NCBI GenBank assembly: GCA_942486035.1
Contig: CALNXK010000104.1
Span: forward strand, 847,501-911,500
Reading direction: 5' to 3'
Length of the DNA stretch: 64,000 bases
Source of the DNA: Porites lobata
Taxonomy: Eukaryota; Cnidaria; Anthozoa; Scleractinia; Poritidae
The notes under the pieces were generated by a model. That model was given only the letters and a program-made list of their open reading frames with translations. It was not told the DNA's origin and ran no database searches. Of this stretch, positions 55,301 to 64,000 are shown piece after piece (position 1 is the stretch's first letter; every line of letters begins with the position of its first letter). A program made the translations under genes and the position numbers.

Positions 55301-58300
55301 ATGAGTTAAAAAAGCGAGTCCAAACATCGTATAAAACATAAGCAAAATGTTTCAGATATCGCCGTGAAGAGCTTATAAAACATATAAATCTTAAAATTGT
55401 CAATTATGCTAAGAAGACACTACCTGAACCATAACACTTCGACTGCCACAGCTTGAGATGCTTTGCTGTAAAGTTCAGTTACCTGAGATGCAATTTGTTG
55501 ATTATAGAAGTTTCGTGTAAGTTTAAGGAATCAGAAAACAGTTAAAAAAGAATCAATTGGGAAAAGTGAAAAAGAGTGATCCATAACAACAAACTACAAC
55601 GACCATAACAACAACGGTGACAACAACGACTACAAAGTACTTACATCTTGACCAATTTTGCCTGCTAATTTTGTAAAACTGGAGCTCCCCTTGTCTGCAA
55701 GAGTAGCATCCCAGGTTTTTGCTGTATACTTGACCTTATAGTTTAGATCCCCAGCTAAAAATCAAAGTTATACAACATCAACAATCCTCGGTTTTAGACT
55801 ACTCGAGGTGGCCTTTCTTCATTCTGTGAAAGGTCACCCCACCCAGAGTTTCAACTTTTGTTTCCCCCTTCCGACCTCAAGAAGAAAGGAAGGGCGTTGA
55901 TGAGAGAGCGAAGTAGCGCAGGGGCTCATTCCATTCTTATTTTCATTTTGAAACCAACAAACCAGGTCGTTTATTTTTTTCTGAAAAAGTTTTCTCAAGT
56001 AATGTTGAATCATCATAGTTAAAAGATTGTAAGTAATAGAAACTCTAACTTGTTTCAAACAAACTATCAGGAAAAAAGTCCTGAAATTATAACGTACTTG
56101 TTGAACCGTTTATAATTAAAATCATGTTTTAGCTAGTCTACACGGGGAATTGCCTCTCTCCTCCACTGACTGAGACCGAGGTAAATTGTTTATTATAGAA
56201 TAAATGTCAAGAAGATCATCGCAGATGAAGACGCAACTATCACAGTTGCGAAAAAAGTCTTATATTCTATGCATAATGCACCTATCAATGTAAACCCCGT
56301 GGGGACGGGGGGTTCGGGCAAAGGGTGGGGATTTGACAAATTTTAAAATTTTGGGATCAAATTCCCCAGGGTGGGAAACGAAACGTCCATCAAAAGTGTC
56401 AAAAAGCCCCCACCCCAGGAGAAAAAATCTAAACAAACAATGCTATAATACTCCGTTAAATTACTCGCTGTAATTAAGTATTTTCTCTCTCCGCTAGCAT
56501 CTCTTATTTTGAACAACAAAATCCCTCCAGGAAGATTGACCCTGCAATTATAATATTAATGAAACGTACAATGCTTTATAACAGCTGCTCAACATGTCGG
56601 AACAGGTAGGATCAGTGACCCGTAAAAAATCCTCTGAATTTCTTGGTGGAATTCGATTTCAATCGAGTTTTACAATCAGATGGGAACTTGAAGATAAAAA
56701 CTTTCTCAAAATATACATTATCTGTTTAGATGACACTTTAAAGTATCGGATTATGGCGATTAAAACAAATGAAAACTTCACACCTTTCTCCAACAGCGTG
56801 ACTTTCAGAAAGCCTTGAGGGAGAGACTTGGTAACCACTTGTGAATTGGTACCAGGCTTCTGTCGGTCAAAGTCAAATGTCCCGACTCCGGGGTCGCTTC
56901 GCACGATCAAAAGCCCGACAGGGGGGATAGTCTCAGGCATCAAATCCCAGCCCCTTGCCCGCACTACCCCCCCAACACGGGATTTACATATAGGTGCATA
57001 AGTTGCGTCTTCAAATGTGATGATATTCTCAAGTACAGTTATGTATTTCTTTATCACTCAATTTAAAGATAGGAAATTCATATAATCATTATTTAATAAA
57101 TTATTTGACTGTGTTCAGTGAGCCATGCAAACCTGGACAAGGATTAGGGTTACAAGTCTGACTCTCTGTTGCTGGGCCCTCACAGTCTCTTCCACCATTA
57201 GCTGGCTCAGGATTGTTACACAGTCGTTTTCTTGTTTTGGATCCTCCATTGCATGGCTTGTTACAGTTTGGCCATGAAGACCAACTGCTCCAATTACCAT
57301 GAACTAAGAGAAAAATAAAGAAAGATCAATATATTATATCAATCAGAACTGAAGTTGAAAAATTAAATTAGTGAATGATATACGAGTTCCTCTCATATTT
57401 TTATCAATCCACCAAGTTATTCTCAAATTTTGATAAATTTTTTTCCAGTCAGCTTTTGAGCTTCACTCATCATCGACTTATGGTGTAATTTTTTAAGGGC
57501 TAGTACAAGAATACATATGGTAAAACTAGAACTTCATATTTTGTCATAGGGTGTTTCCATTTTTTGACTTAAAACGATAACAAACGAAAACAAAATTTGA
57601 AAAAAGGGCTTCAATCGACATATATATGTGAGAAATCAAATAATTCAGTTAAAGTGATAAAGAAGCTACTTAAAGGGAAACCAGTGGTCCTCATCATTGT
57701 GGTCCTCATCATTGCCATGGCCATTGAAGGTTTATTAAAAAATTAAATTTAAAATTACCTAACCACCTGCAAGAACCTATGGCAAAGCCAGCTACTTTCC
57801 TTCGCCCCACGACCAATCACCACCAATCACGAGCAATACAAAGATCTTGGTACTGACTTGTGATCAGTATGGAATTTTTGCACTCATTTCTCAGGCGTCA
57901 TTTCGCTTGGGAAACCAGTGGTGGCGGCGTAAGATGTCCGCTATCTTCTCAGCCTACCCAACGCCATGTTTGTATTCTCTATTTTCCAATTGCCCATAAT
58001 ACACTCTGCTTGCGCCCCAAATTCTGCATAAACCATTGTTTTTAAATGCTCCTGTGAGTATTGCATTTTCCCAAAGGCATTTTAAGACAATAACTTATGC
58101 AAAATTTGGGGGGGCAAACAGAGTGTATTATGGGCAATTGGAAAATAGTCAATGTAAAAAAAAAAATCGTCCCGGGAAAGAGGGACACATCCCCAGCCAA
58201 ATCAACTTTACTGAGAATTGATATGAGAGAAAATTTGAAACCTCTTCCCCTGCCAAGAACTGAGAATAGCTCTCGAGCATGCTTACACTGTCTCGCCTTG

Positions 58301-60391
58301 ACCGAGTTGACCCAGGTGAGTGCTGTTATGGAGAAAAAATGGCTCTCACACCCTAACCAAAATTATGTAAACGGTTCGGCAAGTTTTGTAAGGGAGCGAA
58401 AGGAAAGTTGGCTAGCCTGGGGTAGATCTCCTTATCAATGAGGCCTTAGAGAGATTAAGCCTCCTTTTTCCCTTTAAACCTGTAATGTAGTCAACTCTAC
58501 AGGAAGAAATAGGGCTGAGATACCAGCTTGTCGCAATTACTACCTGGGAAAGCAAGCAGTTCTCTATTTTTATGAGGTTCAAGACTTGAGGTTAACACTC
58601 ACCCCTTATTCGATAGATTTCGACCCTAAGACAGGGCCGATCGATCCACGTGACTGGATGAAATCGGAGATATCTTGCGGACACTGGTTTTGGCAAAAAG
58701 TGTTGGTTAATGGTCTGGTGGTCACCATCCATGTCGAAAACCTTTGAGACAAAACGAACAAGACTTGATGTTATAAAAACTGAACTGCAACGCTCTGTGA
58801 GTTAACAAATCCATTCATATTCTTAACTCAGTGTGAAACCTTAAGCGTCACGTGATGCAAATCTGCCTAATGTGACAGAAGGTATGTGCGTAAATACCTT
58901 TTGCGCACACTTTCGATGAAGTATTCTGCTTATATACAAACAACACACTTTCCCGTTTGCCTTTCATATTTTTCGATCAACTAAGTTCGCAAACGGCGCA
59001 CGAGTCACTTTAATATCCGGTCGTTTTGTAGTATTTAAAATACAATTTACTAAAATTCAGTTGCAATAACCAGACATTTGTAGTTTAAAACATAATAATG
59101 AAAACATATTCCATTCTCGCTTTTTCGATATGAGATAGTTATAGCCAACTCGGCGCTACGCGCCTCGTTTGCTATTTACCACCTCATATCCAACGCGCGC
59201 TCATGGAATAGTTATTAAATAGCCATGCGTTTTTTCGATTATTGCACGATCGTCTGGGATGGAGAGAAATAACTGAATCGAATTGAGGTGGAGAAGGAAT
59301 GAATCGAAGGAAGTAAGTAAGGAAGGAAGGGGGTTGGGGTAAGTAAATAAACGTTTTTAGTGCTAGAAAGAACTCTACTTTCCCTTCGAACTAATTTTGA
59401 TGAAAATATGCACGATTTGCGTGATTTGCGTCAGATCTGGAACAATTTGTTCCCCGAAAATTGTACAATTAAGTCGGCAGGAAATATAACTTACATGGTT
59501 ACGTTGTGCCTCAGTAATTTTGAGTCACAGCCGAGTTATTCCTTGGACATAAATCAACCGATAATCATTTTTCTTAGATTTCAGTCAACCAATAAAAAAG
59601 CAAGGCATTCATTAAATCTTTCAAGATCCCCCCCCCCAAAAAAAAAAAAAGAGGGCTAAAACAATATTTCTATACTACTGATGTAACTGTATAAATATCT
59701 GCAAAACAAAATTAGGGAGTATTACCATTACAGAGCCATCCGTGTCCAGATACCATCTCCATTTTTCCTCGTAGTTAAAATACGATAGCTTGAAGGTAGC
59801 AACCCGATAAGATGGCCGCGTCCCACCCTGGGTGGCAACACCACAAATTTGAAATGTCTCCTTCAGGTCAAGTTGAAGCCACACATCCCAGTACTTGTTT
59901 CTTCTGTTTTTTGCTGAACACCAACCATGCGCATTGGCTAGGTTAAGTCGACCATATCTAGCGTAGGCTTTTTTGCTCTCAGCTGAGTTGCCTAACATCT
60001 GTGTATCAGGAAAGACGTTTTTATCGGCTACACCAAAACCGTTGTTGAAGCAAACAACCGCTGAGTAAGGAAACGATAATGGTTGCTTTAATCGAGACTG
60101 ATGCTGTCAGATTTGCAAAAAAAAACAAAACAAAACAAAACAATCCTTCCCAGACTTCGCCATTCATTACGATCTTTTTGCCTTTCGCAAAATAAGACAT
60201 CAAATATTACCCTATTAGGGGCAATCTGGATTCTGAGGAGGGTGCTTGAGTTTTAATTACCAGGAGAGTGTCCCAAGGGACCCCTGGTCATTGGTTATGA
60301 CTCTCTCCTTAGTCTCCTTGGGATGAGAAGAGCCAGAGCTCAGAGCTTAATAGACAATAATAATGACAACAACAACAACAGCAACAACAAC

Positions 60392-60422
<31 letters not shown>

Positions 60423-60490
60423 TGAGAATGATCCTAATTTGATCTCAATTCCGCAGTTCTTGTAGGATTTGTTTCATATACACCCATCAA

Positions 60491-60528
<38 letters not shown>

Positions 60529-63500
60529 TAACAATAATAATGATAATAAACGAGATGCAGTTATATTTGAATGACCAAATATTATTTTTTTGGAAAATAC
60601 TAGCACTCCTGGATACGCCTCAATTTCTCTCGTATTGAGAAAAATCGACGTTTTAAAATATATATATAGTTGATCGATCAATTAAAACTGACGATATTGT
60701 ATATACTGACCATAATCTAGGGCGGTCTTTTGGTCTGAGAAAAATGAACGTTAGGCTGCATTAATTGTGTATACCACAGGGTGGGGAAAGGGGGGGAGGG
60801 TAGGTTGAAGGGGATTTTTCTTGGGGAAGGAAAGTAAAATTTGACCCGATGCATAACAAATTTTTTCTTATTTTTTTTCTCTTTGTGTTGCAATGCTCTA
60901 GCTGGCAGTATACATGATTAAAGCAGTTGGAATATTTCTGTGTTAGTTTATAACTACACGGAGTTGCTCTTAATAGTAGACCGGAGCCCCACAACGAAGA
61001 CATTATTGTTATCTAGAAATTTTGGTGGTCACGTGACCGTCCGTCCGTCCGTCTTACCGTCCTTCTGTCTACCTGTCCGTCCTCACCACAACACCTGACC
61101 TCAACTGATCGCAAACTCAACTCCAAATGGATTTTTTTGGAAGTTTATTGTCTGCAGCAAATTATAAATTTATCAACAGAAGCTTCGCTTTCAGCATTGG
61201 TTAAATCTGTAATATATAGATTTAGCCAGGGCTAAAAGCGAAGCTCCACTTAATAAATTCATAATTTAAATCAAACAATAAACTTGTATTCCACAATTTA
61301 TTTAACTTTAGAGCACATTCATGTGACGTTTGAGGGAAAGACTAAGTGATTTTAGAGAAAAATAATTTGCAAACAGCCCGAGAGTGAAACAAATCTTACA
61401 TCGAGTTGATAGCCTTATATGTACACCCAAAACATGGCAATCATCTTCGATCACATTTAAGAGCCATAATGGCTCTTGATCACCATAGATTAATTCGGCC
61501 TGGAAATAAAAAAATAATAATAATAATAAAAAAAACTGGGTGAATTTTTTTTGCTTTCGAGAATTTTACTTTACAAAATCTTGCCAACAAATCTGAGTGC
61601 GTGTAAACCATCCTTTTATACCATTTGTACATCACAGCTAAGGTGAAACAGTACTATGAGGCACTGTTTTTATCATACAGACCACGGACAGATATTTCAC
61701 AATTTTGCAATACAAAATACATTTGCACTAATTCAATGTTCAGGACGATCGAAGCACGCTTGGGCTTTCGGCTAAACCGTTTAAAAAAATTTCCAAAATC
61801 ACGTATACGGCCAGCCGGTTCTCACTTTTGCAGTGAGAGCTGTGGTCGAGTGTTTGAATGAACATTAATAGAGAATAAAGAAACATTATAAAGAATTTAT
61901 TATGTTTATTTTTTTTATTTAATGGTTTTATCGATGTGTAATCTTCAAAAGCGTTTGATACTCGCGGCATTTTGAATACTCCTGCAAGCGATGTTGACTG
62001 AACGACTGAAGACAAAGGGCACAGCGATTAAAATTACACGAGCGACTACTAACAAACAATAGAAGAAATATAATTCGGTGAAACATATGGAGAGACAACG
62101 ATTTTCTTTCAAGAAGACAAGTATAAAGTGTCTCTAAAAATCCTGAGTCTTATGTTTATGTTCTAAGCCGGCGTCCCGGTGTTTGCTTTTTTCAAAGATG
62201 AACCCAAGGCAAGAAAATCGCTCAAAGCTTTCTTTTACAGCCAGAAGTATATCTAAATATTCTTTGGAACCTTTTCTTTCTATTTCCGGTGAGAACTAAA
62301 TAGCCACATAAACTACAGTCGACTTCATTAAATTAGATATACACACACAAAAAAAAAAAAACATCAAATACAATAATTACACAGGCTTACCATTCGAGAT
62401 GCAGCTCCTGAAAGGTATCAAGTAAGGCCAGCATTATCGCTCCAGACTTTTCAACCCTCTTACGCATCAAGCAAGGTGAAAAACGAAAACAATACCATCC
62501 GAAATCGGATTTCCGACTTTGACAAGTGACGTATTTCTCAACCAAAAACCCAATAAACAAACTAGCCATGAATAACAGAAGACTCATGAGAGCAGCTGAA
62601 TTTCATTTTGTACATCCAGTGGAAAGAGACAGTTAAAAACATCACAATTTGATAAAAACAACTCTGTCAGCTTCAGCTGTCAAAGTAAACAAGATTCAAG
62701 ATGCTTCATAAGTTTTCCGCATGAACTCACCTGTCAAATTTTGAGCAATCAGAGCTTAAAAATTGGACGTAGGGCGTGACCAACGCGTGACCATGGTGAG
62801 CAAAGTCAAAAGCAACTATCTTCGCAGCCTGTAATAGCTGGCTGAATTTTCGCGTCCGAAGTCAGTTTGAAATCAAAATTTTAATTGTGCGGACATAAAC
62901 ACAACATATTTGATATGAATTTTAAAAAATTAAACTTGAGCCTGCGATCATTTGAAAACCAGTAACTTGTCAGCGGATAAATACTTGACCTAGATGGGTC
63001 GACACCTGAGCCCGCGATACGATCAAGTGATATTGGTCAGAGGATACCCTGGTTTAACAGCCGTCTATTGATCACAATATTTGATGTCCAATATGTACTA
63101 TGTGTGCATTATCAGTTTTCCTGTGCTCCCAAACTAGCTAGAAAGCATTAGATTGAACATTGATCGCGATCTATTAAAACAATTAACTGGTCAGCGGACA
63201 GCTTCCAAATAAAAAACCACGTCACCTCGATGAGTTGACACATGAGATCGGTCAGTGAGACGATCTCATGTGAGTTGACACATGAGACCGGTCAGTGGCT
63301 ATCCTGTTTTGACAGCTGTCAATTGACCATATTTTGAATGTCAAAAATAAAAGATGTGGATTTGCCAAGGCACCCCTCCCTTCCTTTGATAGTGTCCCCT
63401 ACCCCACCCGTACAATCTCTAGACGCGTACATACGTATGCTCGGTCAATAACGTGACAACCAAACGAAAAGAGGTTTGCCATATTCTATGAGTATGGGGC

Positions 63501-63672
63501 TCTGTCCCAAGCCCACTTCGCGCGGGTGGGAGCCCCGCTATTACGCTAGAAGTACCTTGAGTATTTGTTTCACACAGCATCCCGGTAAATCCGGACCGAC
63601 AACTACATGTGTAACTAACCGACGCCACTGTGCAAGTACCGCCATTTCTACAAGGGTCGGACGAACATGGAT
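42920..63672 (-). CDS. Paralogous iGluR-like potassium channel with EGF-discoidin-TSP1-SEA-FN3 ectodomain (17 exons, 5' end outside window)
   Basis: Second copy of the same gene family on the opposite strand. Exons in reading order: EGF, discoidin (2), TSP1, SEA (3), FN3 (3), S1-M1, pore loop, inner helix, linker, S2, M4, tail. Lengths plus one base of the first split codon give 3660 nt: 1219 codons and a stop, with every junction in phase. Filter TVGYGD and SEA motif GSVVV are present. Compared with the plus copy, the channel exons are about 72-75 percent identical in protein, FN3-1 about 60 percent, TSP1 93 percent. Both mucin-like stretches appear absent. The signal peptide and probably a D8C exon should lie right of 64000. 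Role by analogy: surface potassium channel with an adhesive head; ligand unknown. Confidence 0.85.
43904..44060 (-). CDS. Minus gene: M4 helix exon
   Basis: 157 nt. ASDGGLAESTGLFDPASQ leads into MFLFAVASLIGLLVMAVIIG and the end of the helix, then basic PRAKK. Two codons shorter than the plus exon. Confidence 0.88.
44522..44793 (-). CDS. Minus gene: S2 exon
   Basis: 272 nt, exactly the plus-exon length. LDEIRVALEDGEIDGALLDT, VFVKDILDYPFDYGVVLSGA and ARNVEQRCRDYI are conserved, including the acidic LLDT residue expected to line the ligand cleft. Confidence 0.9.
45478..45499. repeat. Poly-A run
   Basis: About 22 A residues adjoining the donor side of the next exon; a simple repeat in the intron. 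Confidence 0.9.
45522..45588 (-). CDS. Minus gene: linker exon before S2
   Basis: 67 nt encoding VGAIHNSSEYRLGILKNGKV plus NT; same length and phase as 32883-32949. Donor CAG/GTAAC, acceptor TTTTTTCAG. Confidence 0.88.
46130..46286 (-). CDS. Minus gene: filter end and inner helix exon
   Basis: 157 nt beginning G/TAT GGA GAT, giving YGDRSPRSIPARIFGIVWTL, then TGLVIIGILVGAIASSLTS and a short cytoplasmic-side linker. Same length and phase as the plus exon. Confidence 0.93.
46674..46768 (-). CDS. Minus gene: pore loop exon
   Basis: 95 nt encoding DTRSNPDEFPPGFMKGVGEG and FWWSFVSMTTVG with the last Gly codon split by the intron. Only 73 percent DNA identity with the plus exon (26 differences in 95 by eye). 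Confidence 0.93.
46904..47370 (-). CDS. Minus gene: S1 and M1 exon
   Basis: 467 nt. ESCRCPKILYTNYWSTFPYL, LFSGIVTKMVHDACGYCPAH, then FPIYGNRYVTKFMGDNPYIN, ESPGIAFIATARPPG and the helix MVMAVLGTAPLMVLSACFAF to WLL. The GNRY arginine sits where iGluRs hold the ligand carboxylate, by my manual alignment. Confidence 0.88.
47965..48267 (-). CDS. Minus gene: FN3 domain 3
   Basis: 303 nt phase 1-1. PDRPPQSIEADNF, IPVTWTPVPDGHVNGLLIGY, SRYKIKVAAFTQAGMGPYTE. Not preceded by an ATG, so it is visible only as an exon with GT/AG ends. Confidence 0.92.
48268..49677 (-). other. Intron between FN3-3 and FN3-2, nothing recognised
   Basis: AT-rich, with a run of GAGCAACTTT-like short repeats near 49150-49270. 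No exon seen. Confidence 0.45.
49678..49977 (-). CDS. Minus gene: FN3 domain 2
   Basis: 300 nt phase 1-1. STIDVSWYAIEDSYVHGILL, GYEVRYTKDDG, YFTRYKVVVCARTSKGCGKE and closing YTWGDG; same cysteine pair as the plus copy. Confidence 0.93.
50456..50761 (-). CDS. Minus gene: FN3 domain 1
   Basis: 306 nt phase 1-1, two codons longer than the plus exon. PSQPPAITEAVSNTSTTIYL, LLGYGIVYKK, LEDLEKFTNYKIRVFTFTDK and closing RTQEDG. Confidence 0.93.
50762..53130 (-). other. Intron between FN3-1 and SEA, repeat-like fragments
   Basis: No exon in frame. It contains a CTT microsatellite (52028-52052) and a palindromic GGGCACTAGTGCCCGGGCACT-like block near 52860-52880. A small open frame at 51643-51840 (minus) lacks any recognised domain and has no usable acceptor for this gene. 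Confidence 0.45.
53131..53273 (-). CDS. Minus gene: SEA domain, last part with GSVVV motif
   Basis: 143 nt encoding KGSVVVSFNVSYAAVDALQI and LGGSPAVLINISSNY. GSVVV is the canonical SEA self-cleavage motif, cutting between Gly and Ser. One codon longer than the plus exon. Confidence 0.9.
53749..53770. repeat. 22-bp perfect hairpin
   Basis: CACTACCCAG and its exact complement CTGGGTAGTG separated by two bases. A related CACTACCCG hairpin occurs in the 902-bp element at 29 kb. The surrounding block (53578-53770) looks like a mobile-element end. Confidence 0.6.
54060..54215 (-). mobile_element. tRNA-like sequence, probable SINE head with simple-repeat tail
   Basis: On the minus strand, CCGAGTTCGATTCTCGG forms a 5-bp T-arm with a consensus internal box B. 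TGACGCAATGG about 40 bases upstream resembles box A. The anticodon arm does not pair well, so it is not a working tRNA. A pyrimidine- and TTG-rich tail follows, as in tRNA-derived SINEs. Confidence 0.45.
55424..55482 (-). CDS. Minus gene: SEA domain, middle part
   Basis: 59 nt encoding VTELYSKASQAVAVEVLWF and two bases of a split Arg codon. Acceptor CTCAG, donor CAG/GTAGTG. One codon shorter than the plus exon. Confidence 0.82.
55645..55754 (-). CDS. Minus gene: SEA domain, first part
   Basis: 110 nt, same length as the plus exon. GDLNYKVKYTAKTWDATLAD, then SSSFTKLAGKIGQD: the strand-W-helix start typical of SEA domains. Confidence 0.82.
56280..56980. repeat. Inverted G-rich/C-rich blocks, possible DNA element
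   Basis: GGGGGGTTCGGGCAAAGGGT followed by GGGGATTTGA (near 56300) recurs inverted as TCAAATCCCAGCCCCTTGCC followed by a C-run (near 56940). The boundary is not resolved. Lies in the intron between TSP1 and SEA. Confidence 0.4.
57133..57303 (-). CDS. Minus gene: thrombospondin type 1 repeat
   Basis: 171 nt phase 1-1, with WSSWSSW, CNKPCNGGSKTRKRLC and CNPNPCP. Only four residues differ from the plus copy in 57. Sixty-two consecutive bases are identical, while flanking introns show no similarity. Confidence 0.95.
57978..58148. mobile_element. Short foldback MITE
   Basis: Arms of about 70 bp: TTTTCCAATTGCCCATAATA through CACTCTG and CCCCAAATT at the left, inverted at the right. The element is almost a single hairpin and lies in the intron between the TSP1 and discoidin exons. 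Confidence 0.65.
58603..58741 (-). CDS. Minus gene: discoidin domain, second part
   Basis: 139 nt encoding VFDMDGDHQTINQHF, PVSARYLRFHPVTWIDRPCL and RVEIYRIRG, the textbook end of an F5/8 type C domain with ARYLRF and the closing CLRVE. Not an ATG-initiated frame; recognised by motif. Confidence 0.92.
59726..60060 (-). CDS. Minus gene: discoidin domain, first part
   Basis: 335 nt. AVVCFNNGFGVADKNVFPDT, a GRLNLANAHGWCSAK strand, VWLQLDLKETFQICGVATQG and FKLSYFNYEEKWRWYLDTDG. The WLQLDL and ICGVATQG motifs are diagnostic. Confidence 0.93.
60367..60545. repeat. (AAC)n/(AAT)n microsatellites
   Basis: Two trinucleotide tracts, about 60367-60420 and 60490-60545, separated by unique sequence. Confidence 0.95.
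60971..63543. mobile_element. 2.57-kb repeat, copy B, with inverted ends
   Basis: Left end TAATAGTAGACCGGAGCCCC with GGTGGTCACGTGACCG; right end the inverted form, GGGAGCCCCGCTATTA, with AACGTGACAACC. The body from 61211 matches copy A at 13.3 kb in the same orientation. No open coding sequence. Its right end is only about 12 bases from the splice donor of the EGF exon. Confidence 0.65.
63556..63672 (-). CDS. Minus gene: EGF domain exon
   Basis: 117-nt phase 1-1 exon: DPCSSDPCRNGGTC, then SYTCSCRSGFTGMLCETNTQ. Six cysteines in the EGF pattern. Unlike its plus-strand counterpart it ends directly after the domain with donor CAAG/GTACTT, so there is no Ser/Pro spacer. Confidence 0.92.
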
Positions 63673-64000
63673 CTGGAATGAGAAGCTGTCTTATTAAAAA
63701 TTTAAAACTATTTTCAGTGCAGTTGAAACTAAATACACCATATAAATAAATGGCGCCGCTTGGAATGGCTTAGCTTGGACTGCATGAAAAGGAGGATTTT
63801 GTAGGCTGCCCATAACAGGTCATAACAATGGTGTCTTCGAGTAAATGCAATTCGAACAGCGTGGTTCTTAAATATTCCAGGAGCTTCTTTGGCTGGGAGA
63901 TATCCGTCATCATTATAAAAACAAAAAAGACCTTCAGGCTTGGTTATGATGTCGAGCGGATAGCAAGTGTACTAATTCGTAAGTGTTAGGTCACATCATA
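63673..64000 (-). other. Intron upstream of the minus-gene EGF exon
   Basis: No exon recognised in the last 328 bases; by analogy the preceding short EGF-like and D8C exons should lie beyond the right edge. Confidence 0.5.

Overview
This is nuclear DNA of an animal, most likely an anthozoan cnidarian (stony coral or close relative). Coding sequence lies in small exons separated by long AT-rich introns. Intron ends are GT/AG, the extracellular modules are phase-1 exons of animal type, and the introns are packed with miniature inverted-repeat elements and LINE remnants. The species call is inference; nothing seen is bacterial or viral.

Two paralogous multi-exon genes converge tail to tail. The plus-strand gene (coding exons 2119-37066, 21 exons) appears complete: the proposed coding exons sum to 5295 nt, an open 1764-codon frame plus stop. 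The minus-strand gene (42920 to 63672 and continuing beyond the right edge) has 17 exons in the window that join into one frame of about 1219 codons plus stop. Matching exons have the same phases and nearly the same lengths.

Order of modules in the plus gene: signal peptide, eight-cysteine D8C (uromodulin/GP2-like) domain, short EGF-like piece, EGF, Ser/Pro mucin-like stretch, discoidin (F5/8 type C) domain over two exons, Ser/Thr mucin-like stretch, thrombospondin type 1 repeat, SEA domain over three exons with a G-S cleavage motif, three fibronectin type III domains, then an ionotropic-glutamate-receptor-like channel. The channel consists of ligand-binding half S1, helix M1, a pore loop with the potassium filter TVGYGD, an inner helix, half S2, a last helix M4 and a charged cytoplasmic tail. 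The minus gene repeats this from EGF onward without the mucin-like stretches. The predicted product is a plasma-membrane potassium channel of iGluR topology carrying a large adhesive, possibly self-cleaving ectodomain. This is the most notable content of the window.

Region by region: 1-2.1 kb shows no gene; 2.1-37.1 kb is the plus gene; 37.1-42.9 kb is a repeat-rich intergenic space; 42.9-63.7 kb is the minus gene. Introns hold a Harbinger-like MITE (2.6 kb), a piggyBac-like MITE (10.3 kb), a telomere-like foldback (10.9 kb), a LINE fragment (12.5 kb), two copies of a 2-2.5 kb repeat (13.3 and 61 kb), a palindrome-array MITE (26.6 kb), a 902-bp element with 9-bp target duplications (29 kb), a satellite-ended DNA element nested in a LINE (30-32.8 kb), and a tRNA-like SINE (54.1 kb).
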